Shown: positions 54,058 through 62,732 of the stretch, in pieces
How positions within the stretch are numbered: position 1 is the stretch's first letter
How the letters are laid out: each line of letters begins with the position of its first letter
From: G051132615 sp051132615
Lineage (GTDB): Bacteria; Pseudomonadota; Gammaproteobacteria; Burkholderiales; Neisseriaceae
Assembly (NCBI RefSeq): GCF_051132615.1
Contig: NZ_CP152375.1
Location: 1,488,001 to 1,552,000 of the forward strand
DNA length: 64,000 bases
Reading direction: 5' to 3'
The notes under the pieces: model-generated
Databases searched by the model: none
The model's input: only the letters and a program-made list of their open reading frames with translations
Told to the model about the DNA's origin: nothing
Translations under genes and position numbers: made by a program

Positions 54058-54968
54058 TGCAGCATTTTGGAAAAGTTGCAGTCCTGTTTGGTGGAACATC
54101 CCATGAGCGAGAAGTCTCGTTGGCTAGTGGTCAGGCAGTATTGAATGCCTTAAAAAGTAAAGGGGTTGATGCACATCCTTTTGATCCTGCACATACAGAA
54201 CTAATACAGCTAAAAAGAGAAAAATTTAACCGTGTTTTTATTGTATTACATGGAAAATACGGAGAAGATGGTATTATTCAAGGTGTCTTAAATGAAATGA
54301 AGATCCCTTATACTGGCTGTGGTGTGATGGCCTCTGCAATTGGTATGGATAAATGGCGTACAAAACTTGTTTGGAAAGGCGCTGGTTTGCCTATCCCTCC
54401 ATTTTATCTACTGACAGACAGCAGTGATTTTGATTCGATTGAAAAAGAACTTGGTTTGCCACTGTTTGTGAAACCTGCTTGTGAAGGCAGTAGCATTGGT
54501 GTGGTTAAAGTTAAGGATGCTGGGCAATTAAAAAAACATTACGAGTTAATTAAAAAAATCGATTCGTTAGTATTAGCTGAAAAATTTATTGGAGGGGGTG
54601 AATATACTTGCTCTATTTTAGGTCAGCAGGCGTTGCCAACCATTAAAATTATACCCAAAACAGAGTTTTATGATTATGAGGCAAAATATAATCGTGATGA
54701 TACAGAGTATCTGTGCCCTTCTGATTTAACATCAGAAGACGAAAAGCATATAAGAAACTTATCATTACAAGCATTTAAAGTGATTGGTGGTAAAGGTTGG
54801 GGACGTATTGATTTTTTAAAAGATACCGATGGGCAATTGTATCTGCTTGAGGCAAATACTGTTCCAGGAATGACCAGCCATAGTCTGGTTCCTAAAGCCG
54901 CAAGGCAAGTTGGCATTAGTTTTGAAGATCTTTGTCTGGAAATTTTAGAACATGCAGATTTGGAATGA
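54054..54968 (+). CDS. ddl: D-alanine:D-alanine ligase
   Basis: ATP-grasp ligase supplying D-Ala-D-Ala; 304 aa, DdlB-like and located in the cluster. VLFGGTSHEREVSLASG, VLHGKYGEDGIIQG, FVKPACEGSSIGVVKV and LEANTVPGMTSHSLVPKAA fit the family. The 3' end overlaps ftsQ by 17 nt. Confidence 0.97.
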   Translation: MMQHFGKVAVLFGGTSHEREVSLASGQAVLNALKSKGVDAHPFDPAHTELIQLKREKFNRVFIVLHGKYGEDGIIQGVLNEMKIPYTGCGVMASAIGMDKWRTKLVWKGAGLPIPPFYLLTDSSDFDSIEKELGLPLFVKPACEGSSIGVVKVKDAGQLKKHYELIKKIDSLVLAEKFIGGGEYTCSILGQQALPTIKIIPKTEFYDYEAKYNRDDTEYLCPSDLTSEDEKHIRNLSLQAFKVIGGKGWGRIDFLKDTDGQLYLLEANTVPGMTSHSLVPKAARQVGISFEDLCLEILEHADLE

Positions 54969-55677
54969 TCCTCGGGCTTCAACAAGATTGCGAAAATGGT
55001 TGTATTTACTGATAGCAGTTTGTTTACTGGTTTCGTTAGGAAAGTTTGTTTTACAGGCTTCTTTGTTTCCTGTAAAACAGATACAAATTAATGGTAAATT
55101 AAAGCATATTAGCCAAGATCAGCTACAATTTGTGGCACAAAATAAAGTAATCGGTGATACACTTACTTTAGATTTAAATCAGGTAAAAAACAGCTTTGAA
55201 GAGCTAAGTTGGATTAAAGAGGCAGAGGCAAAAAGGCATTGGCCTGATACATTAGAAATCACCATTGTTGAGAAAAAAGCCATTGCCCGTTGGAAAGAAG
55301 GTGGGTTAGTCGATTCAGATGGAAATTGGTTTGAAGCAAATACAGATGAAGAGTTACCTATATTTGATGGACCAAAAGGTTCTGAGTCCCAGATGAAGCT
55401 AATGTATGAAGAGTTGACAAAAACATTACAACCTGAGCAATTAAAAGTTAAAGCTTTGTATTTAACTGATAGAAACGCTTGGCAAGTGAGGCTTGATAAT
55501 GATATTTTACTGAAGTTAGGTACAGATGATGCACTAAAACGAGTAGATATGTTAAAAACAGTGTGGCGGAAATATCTTGAAGCGCAAGCCTCGGATATAG
55601 AATATATAGATTTAAGGTATTCAAACGGTTTTGCTTTAAAAATGAGAAGTGAACCTGATAAACCCGTATTAGGATAA
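54952..55677 (+). CDS. ftsQ: Cell division protein FtsQ
   Basis: Bitopic divisome protein, 241 aa: short cytoplasmic tail, membrane helix (about 18-37), POTRA domain (FPVKQIQINGKLKHISQDQL) and FtsQ beta domain with IEYIDLRYSNGFALKM near the C-terminus. Bridges FtsL/FtsB to the ring. Confidence 0.95.
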   Translation: MQIWNDPRASTRLRKWLYLLIAVCLLVSLGKFVLQASLFPVKQIQINGKLKHISQDQLQFVAQNKVIGDTLTLDLNQVKNSFEELSWIKEAEAKRHWPDTLEITIVEKKAIARWKEGGLVDSDGNWFEANTDEELPIFDGPKGSESQMKLMYEELTKTLQPEQLKVKALYLTDRNAWQVRLDNDILLKLGTDDALKRVDMLKTVWRKYLEAQASDIEYIDLRYSNGFALKMRSEPDKPVLG

Positions 55678-55681
55678 ATTT

Positions 55682-56908
55682 GTGAAAGAACAAAAGCATT
55701 ATATTAGTGCCCTTGATATTGGCACATCTAAGGTGATCGCTGTTGTTGGCGAAGTACAAGAAGATGGAGAAATCCATATTGTCGGTTTAGGACAAGCACC
55801 ATCTCGTGGCTTAAAAAGCGGAATGGTGACTAATATTGATGCGACAGTACAATCGATCCAACGAGCAATTAATGATGCAGAACTAATGGGCGATTGTAAA
55901 ATCAATAATGTCATTACTGGTATTGCAGGAAACCATATTCGCAGTTTAAATTCACAAGGTGTGGTTAAAATTAAAGATGGCGAAGTAATGCAACAGGATA
56001 TTGAGCGGGCAATAGAGACCGCTCGTGCCGTGAGTATTCCGCCTGATCATCAAATCTTACACACAGTCATTCAAGAGTATATTATAGATAATCAAGAAGG
56101 TGTGCGTGAACCGATTGGGATGAGTGGTGTGCGGTTAGATACTCGAGTGCACATTATTACTGGCGCCCTGACCGCAATACAGAATATTCAAAAATGTGTT
56201 CAACGTTGTGGTTTGCAGATAGATGATTTGGTTTTACAACCCATGGCCAGCGCGCAAGCAATTTTAACCGAAGATGAACGTGACTTAGGTGTTTGTGTGA
56301 TTGATATTGGTGGTGGAACAACCGATATTGCTGTTTATACTAATGGTGCTATTAGACATACTGCGGTGATTCCCATTGCAGGAGATTTAATTACAAAAGA
56401 TTTAGCGCAGGCATTAAGAACCCCTCATTCAGCTGCTGAATATATTAAAATCAACCATGGTGTGGCTTTGGCGACAATGGATGGTTTAGATGAAATGATT
56501 GAGGTGCCCAGTGTAGGAGACAGAAGCCCAAGACAGATTTCTCGTCAGACTTTAGCAGAAGTGATTGGGCCTCGAGTAGAAGAAATTTTAGAATTGGTTC
56601 AACATGAGTTAAGACGTTCAGGTTTCCCCGAAGAAGTTTTATCTTCTGGTGTGGTATTAACTGGCGGAGCCTCATTGTTACCGGGGATGGTAGATTTAGC
56701 CGAAGATATATTTAATTTACCTGCTAGAGTAGGCGTGCCAAAAGAGTTGGCAGGAGTGGCAGAGAGAGTGCGTAATCCGAGATTCTCCACAGCGATTGGT
56801 TTACTTTATTATGGACGTGATAAAATAGTGCAACAAAACCAATCAAATGAAGAAGAATTTACCACTGTTTTTACAAAAATTAAGAATTGGTTAAAAAATA
56901 ACTTCTAA
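55682..56908 (+). CDS. ftsA: Cell division protein FtsA
   Basis: Actin-like membrane tether of FtsZ; 408 aa. ISALDIGTSKVIAVVGE at the N-terminus, VIDIGGGTTDIAVYTNGAI near 212, VLTGGASLLPGMVDLAE near 330, and a C-terminal amphipathic helix (FTKIKNWLKNNF) for membrane binding. It starts with GTG four bases after the ftsQ stop. Confidence 0.97.
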   Translation: MKEQKHYISALDIGTSKVIAVVGEVQEDGEIHIVGLGQAPSRGLKSGMVTNIDATVQSIQRAINDAELMGDCKINNVITGIAGNHIRSLNSQGVVKIKDGEVMQQDIERAIETARAVSIPPDHQILHTVIQEYIIDNQEGVREPIGMSGVRLDTRVHIITGALTAIQNIQKCVQRCGLQIDDLVLQPMASAQAILTEDERDLGVCVIDIGGGTTDIAVYTNGAIRHTAVIPIAGDLITKDLAQALRTPHSAAEYIKINHGVALATMDGLDEMIEVPSVGDRSPRQISRQTLAEVIGPRVEEILELVQHELRRSGFPEEVLSSGVVLTGGASLLPGMVDLAEDIFNLPARVGVPKELAGVAERVRNPRFSTAIGLLYYGRDKIVQQNQSNEEEFTTVFTKIKNWLKNNF

Positions 56909-57001
56909 ACCATTTATTTTTAACCATAAAGACCGTACAATTATGTGTATTAAGGAATTTAACGATTTAGGCCGCAATGGTTGTGAGCTAAGGAGCAATC
57001 T

Positions 57002-58186
57002 ATGAGTTTGGTATATGATGTTGTTGAAACAGCAGCTAGTCCTGCCGTCATTAAAGTGATTGGCGTAGGTGGTGGTGGTTGTAATGCAATCAATAACATG
57101 ATTAAAGGAGCGATTCATGGTGTAGAGTTTATCAGTGCCAATACTGATGCTCAGTCATTACAGCGTAATGAAGCAACCCGTAGAGTTCAATTAGGTACCA
57201 ATCTGACCAGAGGTCTTGGGGCTGGCGCCAATTGTGAAGTTGGTCGTAATGCTGCCTTAGAAGATAGAGAAATGTTGGCTGAGGCATTGCGTGGTGCCAA
57301 TATGATTTTTATTGCTGCCGGTATGGGCGGAGGAACAGGAACAGGCGCCGCACCTGTTGTGGCAGAAATTGCCAAAGAAATGGGTATCTTAACCGTTGCG
57401 GTTGTCACAAGACCATTTGCATATGAAGGCAGTAAACGTCAAAAAGTGGCGCAAGAAGGTATTGACGCATTAAAAAAACAAGTTGATTCTCTTATTGTTA
57501 TACCAAATGACAAACTATTACATGCCTTAGGTGATGATGTCACCATGAGAGAAGCTTTTAAGGCTGCGGATGAAGTGCTTCATAGTGCGATTTCTGGCAT
57601 TTCAGAAGTGATTACCAGTCCAGGTATCATTAACTTAGATTTTGCTGACGTAAAAAACGTCATGGGTATTATGGGTATGGCCATGATGGGCTCTGCCCAT
57701 GCAACGGGCTTGGATCGAGCCAAAGAAGCCACTAATCAAGCTATTTCTAGCCCACTGCTAGATGATATTACTTTAGATGGTGCGCGAGGTGTTCTCGTTA
57801 ATGTGACCACTGCACCAGGTTGCTTAAAAATGTCAGAATACAATGAAATTATGTCTGTTATTAACCAATATGTTCATCCAGATGCTGAGCGTAAAATTGG
57901 TACCGCAGAAGATGAGACCATGGATGAAGACGCTATTCGTGTGACTATTATTGCGACAGGTTTAAATGGCCCCATGCAAAATGGTGCTCATGCAAAAGAA
58001 ATTGTTCATGAGCATTTAAATCTGATTGCGACAGGTACAGATGGTGCCACTTCATACGACATTAATAATGTTGCTCGAGGTGGACGAGGAGCTAAAGCTG
58101 CACCAAATACTTCACCTGACTTTTCCAGTCAAAGTTTAGTAGACAGCTATGATGTGCCAGCCTTTTTGCGCCGACAAGCAGATTAA
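57002..58186 (+). CDS. ftsZ: Cell division GTPase FtsZ
   Basis: Tubulin-like ring former; 394 aa. GVGGGGCNAINNM near 22, the tubulin signature GGGTGTGAAPVVA near 107, and the C-terminal adaptor peptide DVPAFLRRQAD that binds FtsA and ZipA. A strong AAGGAG site precedes the ATG. It closes the division cluster; lpxC, which often follows, is not present. Confidence 0.98.
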   Translation: MSLVYDVVETAASPAVIKVIGVGGGGCNAINNMIKGAIHGVEFISANTDAQSLQRNEATRRVQLGTNLTRGLGAGANCEVGRNAALEDREMLAEALRGANMIFIAAGMGGGTGTGAAPVVAEIAKEMGILTVAVVTRPFAYEGSKRQKVAQEGIDALKKQVDSLIVIPNDKLLHALGDDVTMREAFKAADEVLHSAISGISEVITSPGIINLDFADVKNVMGIMGMAMMGSAHATGLDRAKEATNQAISSPLLDDITLDGARGVLVNVTTAPGCLKMSEYNEIMSVINQYVHPDAERKIGTAEDETMDEDAIRVTIIATGLNGPMQNGAHAKEIVHEHLNLIATGTDGATSYDINNVARGGRGAKAAPNTSPDFSSQSLVDSYDVPAFLRRQAD

Positions 58187-58206
58187 CCATTACATCATTA
58201 AATAAC

Positions 58207-58230
58207 AGAGGGAGCCTTATGGCTCCTTCT
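58207..58230 (+). terminator. Terminator of the division cluster
   Basis: AGAGGGAGCC, loop TTAT, GGCTCCTTCT followed by ATTATTTT, 20 nt past the ftsZ stop. Confidence 0.8.
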
Positions 58231-58309
58231 ATTATTTTAATCTTTATATTTTAAGAGACTGTTATAAGATTATTATCGTTTTATTGAATCTATGAGAAGA
58301 GGGGGAAAA

Positions 58310-59053
58310 ATGGCAGTTGTTTTATATGAAGACTCGGAACATAAATGTGTTGCCTTCACCGATTTGGTTGAAGGAGAGGGCGTTCAGGCTAATCAATTTG
58401 CTATTGTTCATCAAGGACATGGGATGTTGTTAGATCCTGGTGGCAATTTAGTTTACAAGCAATTATTTGCCCAAATTTCTGATTATTTTGCGCCCTCGAA
58501 TATGCAATATGTGTTCGCCTCTCATGCTGACCCTGATATCATTTCCTGTTTAAATGGTTTACTGTTAATGACAGATGCAAAAGTTCTGATTGCACAGGAA
58601 TGGGAACGTTTCTTGCCACATTTTTGTCAAAAGGGGATCAGCGCGGGCAGATTGGTTTCTATTCCTGCCCAAGGTCTTAATATCAGTTTACAAGGCCTGG
58701 AGTTGAAAGTGTTGCCCGCTCACTATTTACATACGGTAGGTAACTTTCATATTTATGATCCAATCAGTAAAATATTATTCTCAGGTGATGTTGGGGCTTC
58801 TTTTGTGGACAATGATGTTGCGGCGACAACTGTGACTAATGTGTCTGAACATGTCAACAATCATGGTGTGATAGAATTTCACCAACGTTATATGACAAGT
58901 AATAAAGCGTGTAAATTGTGGGTGCAGATGATTAGAAGTTTAGATGTTGAATGGATTGTACCTCAACATGGCTCCTCATATAAAGGTAAAGAAACAGTTG
59001 AGGCATTTTTAGGTTGGTTTGAAAACTTGCAATGTGGTATTGATTTGTTGTAG
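58310..59053 (+). CDS. ODP-type oxygen-binding di-iron protein, copy 1 (MBL fold)
   Basis: A 247-aa stand-alone metallo-beta-lactamase-fold protein related to the di-iron half of flavodiiron proteins, without a flavodoxin domain. Candidate metal ligands are His72, Asp74 and Asp76 (SHADPDI), His138 and His141 (PAHYLHTVGNF), Asp160 (FSGDVGAS) and His220 (VPQHG). The flavodiiron H-x-E-x-D-H motif here reads H-x-D-P-D-I, so one His is replaced by Ile. The related Treponema ODP is an oxygen sensor working with a chemoreceptor. The start follows AGAGGGGGAAAA. It is a tandem paralog of the next gene. Confidence 0.85.
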   Translation: MAVVLYEDSEHKCVAFTDLVEGEGVQANQFAIVHQGHGMLLDPGGNLVYKQLFAQISDYFAPSNMQYVFASHADPDIISCLNGLLLMTDAKVLIAQEWERFLPHFCQKGISAGRLVSIPAQGLNISLQGLELKVLPAHYLHTVGNFHIYDPISKILFSGDVGASFVDNDVAATTVTNVSEHVNNHGVIEFHQRYMTSNKACKLWVQMIRSLDVEWIVPQHGSSYKGKETVEAFLGWFENLQCGIDLL

Positions 59054-59118
59054 TTTAAAGTCAAGCTTTATATTTTTGTCGGTGTTTTTCATAAAAATAG
59101 TGATTGCTTGGTGCTGCT

Positions 59119-59132
59119 TTGATTTTGATCAA
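59119..59132 (+). promoter_or_regulatory. Perfect FNR/ANR box
   Basis: TTGATTTTGATCAA matches the FNR consensus TTGAT-N4-ATCAA at all ten defined positions. A -10-like TAATAC lies at 59154-59159, so the box centre is about 40.5-41.5 nt before the predicted start (near 59166). That is the class II position for FNR activation. It serves the second ODP gene and perhaps those after it. Confidence 0.75.
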
Positions 59133-59203
59133 CGTGTAGTTTCTTCCTGTTTGTAATACTAAATAAAAAACCAATTGTGTAACATGTCAGTTAAGGAATA
59201 ATA

Positions 59204-59968
59204 ATGGCTACAGTTTTATATGACGATGGAACCCATAAGTGTGTTGCTTTTACAACATTAGTAGAAGGAGAAGGGGTTCAAGCAAATCAATTTGCGATCA
59301 TTGACTCCGGAGATGGTGTATTGTTAGACCCTGGTGGGAATTTAACTTATAAAAACCTTTTGGCTGAGATGGCAACCTATTTTTTGCCTTCCCATACACG
59401 GTATATTTTTGCATCACATCAAGATCCTGATATTGTTGCTTCTGTAAACGGGTGGTTGCTAATAACCGATGCTAAAGTACTGATTGCAGCAGAGTGGGAA
59501 CGGTTTTTACCTCATTTTTGCTCAAAAGGTATGACTAAAGGACGTTTAATTCCTATCCCCGCAGAAGGAATGAATGTTGATTTGGGGCAATCTAATTTAC
59601 AAATTGTGCCAGCGCATTATTTACATACTGTGGGGAATTTCCAAATATATGATCCAATCAGTAAAATATTGTTTTCGGGTGATGTGGGCGCATCTATTGT
59701 TACTGGAGAGGAAGCTGCAGGCCATGTGGTTGATTTTCAAGAACACTTAGAAAAAAATTCTGTTTATGGATTTCACCGCCGCTATATGTCAAGTAGAAAT
59801 GCTTGTAAATATTGGGTTAACATGGTGAGACAACTTGATATAGAATGCATGGTGCCTCAACATGGTGCACATTATAAGGGTAAAGAAATGGTTAATACCT
59901 TCCTTGATTGGTTTGAGAACTTGGAATGTGGTGTTGATCTAATTACTCAGGATGACTTTAAAGCTTAA
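59204..59968 (+). CDS. ODP-type oxygen-binding di-iron protein, copy 2 (MBL fold)
   Basis: 254 aa, collinear without gaps with the preceding gene through the metal ligands. By my count 70 of the first 100 residues are identical. All candidate ligands recur at the same positions: His72, Asp74, Asp76 (SHQDPDI), His138, His141, Asp160 and His220, with Ile77 again in place of the flavodiiron His. It has a 7-residue C-terminal tail (TQDDFKA region) not found in copy 1. A perfect FNR box and -10 element lie upstream, so it is probably induced when oxygen falls. AAGGAATAATG is the ribosome site. The next gene starts 16 nt after. Confidence 0.86.
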   Translation: MATVLYDDGTHKCVAFTTLVEGEGVQANQFAIIDSGDGVLLDPGGNLTYKNLLAEMATYFLPSHTRYIFASHQDPDIVASVNGWLLITDAKVLIAAEWERFLPHFCSKGMTKGRLIPIPAEGMNVDLGQSNLQIVPAHYLHTVGNFQIYDPISKILFSGDVGASIVTGEEAAGHVVDFQEHLEKNSVYGFHRRYMSSRNACKYWVNMVRQLDIECMVPQHGAHYKGKEMVNTFLDWFENLECGVDLITQDDFKA

Positions 59969-59984
59969 TTTTTGGAATGTAAAT

Positions 59985-61496
59985 ATGCTTGATATGCAAA
60001 GCCCCATCGTATTAGTTATTGTACTTTTGTTGGTATTGGTGGTGGTTTTTATCGTCTTTTTCCTGATGAAAAAGACAAAAAAGACAGCAGATGGCTCAGA
60101 TGAGCCATCTGTTTTTCAGCAGGAAACCTTGTTGATTCCTCAGGGAAGTTTACAAGGTGCGACAGAGGTGCGTTCGTTATCTGAAACAGATTTAGCAACA
60201 GATGCAGATGAAGTATCTTTAGAAAAAGTTGATTTATTAACAGAATATGAAATTTATTTACAGTTTGGTTATCTTGAACGAGCGACAAGAACTTTAGCCA
60301 GCTATTTAAAAGATTTAAAAGAACCCCCATCAGATTTACGAGAAAAATTGCTTTCTCTTTTTCTTGAATGTCACATGATAGATGATTACTCCGATGAGTT
60401 GGAAAAGCAATATCATGAAGGTGTGTTTAACCAAGAAGCTTTGGCTCAACACATTATTACAGGGTTAAAAATTGATCGGAATAATTTAACGTTAAGATCT
60501 TTAGCTGAAGTAGAGTTAGGCTGGGGACCGAATGATGTCCTTAGTCAGCTAGGTGAACAGATTAAAATTATCCAAACAGAAAAACCAGTGGCATCTTCTG
60601 ATTCAGAGCAAATTGATCAGGAAACAGCATCACAACCTAAAACGTCATCAATCAATACCCAATCATTAACGAACCTAACCAGCTCTTATTTAAATGGCAA
60701 GGCGAGTACTTGGTTGGTTACAGGGCGAGCGAAATTCAAAGGTAAATTGAGTATAGAAGAAAAAGAAATCATTAAAACTTTTATTTCGCCAAAGGAGCGC
60801 GCTAAGCTTTTTGTTTTGGATGGTGATTATGTTAATGCGATTGCCGCGTATGAAAAAGCACTTAAAGTAGATAAGCATCCTTTAACATTGTTGGTTAATA
60901 TTTTGCGTTTGGATTATTTGACAAAAAATTTAGATACATACCTTGCACATTTTTGGGCGTTTTGTTATGAAGTTGGTGATCAAGCAGATATTGTAAAAAG
61001 ACAATTGCTTCATATGGGATTATCCTTAGGGCAACATGATGCATTTGCTGATTTAGAACTGGCAACAACCAAAAGTGAGTTAGACCAAATTGCAAAAAGG
61101 TATGGTATTTCACTTATAAAAGAGTCCACACCAAAACAGCATAAACAAGAAATACCATTAGTTAAATCAGGTGGTCTGCATAATGATGTTGAATCGCAAG
61201 CGATTGTACAAACAGAATCTACAGGTGCTTCCTCTTCTTCTGCTATTTTAGATGAAGCAGAGGCCCAACTTGGCTATGGGCAAATTGAAGAAGCGATGGT
61301 TACTTTAGAAAATGGATTATATGAGAATCCTCATGATGTTCAGTTATATCCATTACTCCTTGATTTATATGAACGATTGGATGATAAAGCACGCTTTAAT
61401 GCATTCTCACAAAAAATGAGAGAGAAAAATCTTTCATTGCCAGAGGAAGCAAACTTAGCAATAAGTCACTTGGCTCAACGTATGAATATGTTTTAG
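59985..61496 (+). CDS. FimV-like TPR membrane protein
   Basis: 503 aa: one N-terminal membrane helix (residues 5-28, QSPIVLVIVLLLVLVVVFIVFF), a Lys-rich cytoplasmic anchor, then helical repeats. DLLTEYEIYLQFGYLERATRTLASYLK near 83 and the C-terminal LDEAEAQLGYGQIEEAMVTLENGLYENPHD resemble the cytoplasmic part of FimV/TspA, a polar hub for type IV pilus function. It lacks the periplasmic LysM half and is shorter than full FimV. I start at MLDMQSP; an ATG 11 codons earlier would overlap the ODP gene. It is co-directional with the GTPase cluster. Confidence 0.72.
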   Translation: MLDMQSPIVLVIVLLLVLVVVFIVFFLMKKTKKTADGSDEPSVFQQETLLIPQGSLQGATEVRSLSETDLATDADEVSLEKVDLLTEYEIYLQFGYLERATRTLASYLKDLKEPPSDLREKLLSLFLECHMIDDYSDELEKQYHEGVFNQEALAQHIITGLKIDRNNLTLRSLAEVELGWGPNDVLSQLGEQIKIIQTEKPVASSDSEQIDQETASQPKTSSINTQSLTNLTSSYLNGKASTWLVTGRAKFKGKLSIEEKEIIKTFISPKERAKLFVLDGDYVNAIAAYEKALKVDKHPLTLLVNILRLDYLTKNLDTYLAHFWAFCYEVGDQADIVKRQLLHMGLSLGQHDAFADLELATTKSELDQIAKRYGISLIKESTPKQHKQEIPLVKSGGLHNDVESQAIVQTESTGASSSSAILDEAEAQLGYGQIEEAMVTLENGLYENPHDVQLYPLLLDLYERLDDKARFNAFSQKMREKNLSLPEEANLAISHLAQRMNMF

Positions 61497-61502
61497 GATA
61501 AA

Positions 61503-62711
61503 ATGAAAGATAATCAAACAACTACAATAAAGGTTTTACCTGTTGGGATGGATGAACGTAAAAGTGCCGTTTTACGGGCAGCATTCCGCATGTATGACCA
61601 TGATCACTATGAGTTGGTAAGTGATACGCATACCCATCTAGATGTTGCAATTGTGGATCTTGATAGTGCACGGGGTGTCGCTGTACTTGATGAATTTTTA
61701 CAAAAATTCCCAGACCTACCTGTTTTGGCTGCTTCAGTTGAGGCTCATCAGTTAGAAGTGCCTCTATTACCAAAGCCTATTCGAGTTGAGACATTATTTC
61801 CTGCGTTAAAATCTGTTTTAGCTCAACCAAAACAAAAGGTGCAAAAGGCATTTGTCAGTCAAGTTCCTGTGACAACAGCTAAAGAACCCACAACATCATT
61901 TGTTGAGTCTGAGTCTGAGTCTGAGCCTGAGCTTCCTAAAGCTGAAGTAGAAAACGCTGTCGTGGCTTCTGCCGTTAAAAATGAAAATGCCAGTGTAAAA
62001 AAAGCAGACTTTAACGCAGAAGAAAATTTGTTAAAAATCACAAAATTTGATCCTGATGTTGGGCTATTGGGCTGTTTAAAATCGGCTCAAGTTCAGAATG
62101 AAAATATTATTATATTTTTCCAAAATGAAGTTGTATTAATGGCATTGCCAGAAGATGATATGGTTTTACTGGCACAGCCTTTAGAAAAAATTCGACAATT
62201 ATGTCTCACAACCAATTATGATGCTTTTGATAAGAAGCGAATTCCAATTGGGAAAGCCTTGCCTAAATTACCCAGTATTAGATTGATGAACTTATTGTGG
62301 CAGTTGGCTGTTTGGACTGCCCAAGGACGTTTGGTTAAGAATATTAAAATAGAGCGACCACTCATTTTAAAAGCATGGCCCAATTTTACACGGGTAGCTT
62401 TAATTCCTGATGCTATGAGAATTACTGCCTTCCTGATTAGAACCCCTGTTAATTTAAGTGTTTTATGTAAGGTCTTACAGGTTGATCTTACATCCTTATT
62501 GAATTTTTTAGCTGCTGTTTATGTGACAGATTTTTTAGTCGTACCAGAACAAGCTAAACCATCGCAACTTATTAATGCAACTTCTTCAGGGGCTATTGTC
62601 AATACACAGGCTGCTTCTGGTTCTACTAATGCTTCTGATCCTGTCTCTATCCCAGAGCCAGCAAGGCCTAGAAGCATGTTACAAAGATTGCTAAAGAAAC
62701 TGTCAAATTAA
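61503..62711 (+). CDS. Degenerate-receiver protein of the GTPase cluster
   Basis: 402 aa. The N-terminal 110 residues look like a response-regulator receiver: Asp in VAIVDLDS at the phospho-acceptor position and Lys in LPKPIRVETL, but the acidic pair at the start is not kept (VLPVGMDERK). So phosphorylation is doubtful. An acidic linker with SESESEPELPK (residues 136-146) follows, then a conserved-looking domain (residues 180-350) ending in a winged-helix-like NLSVLCKVLQVDLTSLLNFLAAVYVTDFL. It starts 7 nt after the FimV-like gene and precedes the GTPase by 21 nt. Exact family unknown. Confidence 0.6.
   Translation: MKDNQTTTIKVLPVGMDERKSAVLRAAFRMYDHDHYELVSDTHTHLDVAIVDLDSARGVAVLDEFLQKFPDLPVLAASVEAHQLEVPLLPKPIRVETLFPALKSVLAQPKQKVQKAFVSQVPVTTAKEPTTSFVESESESEPELPKAEVENAVVASAVKNENASVKKADFNAEENLLKITKFDPDVGLLGCLKSAQVQNENIIIFFQNEVVLMALPEDDMVLLAQPLEKIRQLCLTTNYDAFDKKRIPIGKALPKLPSIRLMNLLWQLAVWTAQGRLVKNIKIERPLILKAWPNFTRVALIPDAMRITAFLIRTPVNLSVLCKVLQVDLTSLLNFLAAVYVTDFLVVPEQAKPSQLINATSSGAIVNTQAASGSTNASDPVSIPEPARPRSMLQRLLKKLSN
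61905..61931 (+). repeat. In-frame hexanucleotide repeat (TCTGAG)
   Basis: Three TCTGAG units and one CCTGAG unit, coding alternating Ser/Pro and Glu in the linker of the receiver-like protein. Unit changes would lengthen or shorten the linker without a frameshift. Confidence 0.7.
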
Positions 62712-62732
62712 TAAATTTAGAGAATTAAACTT

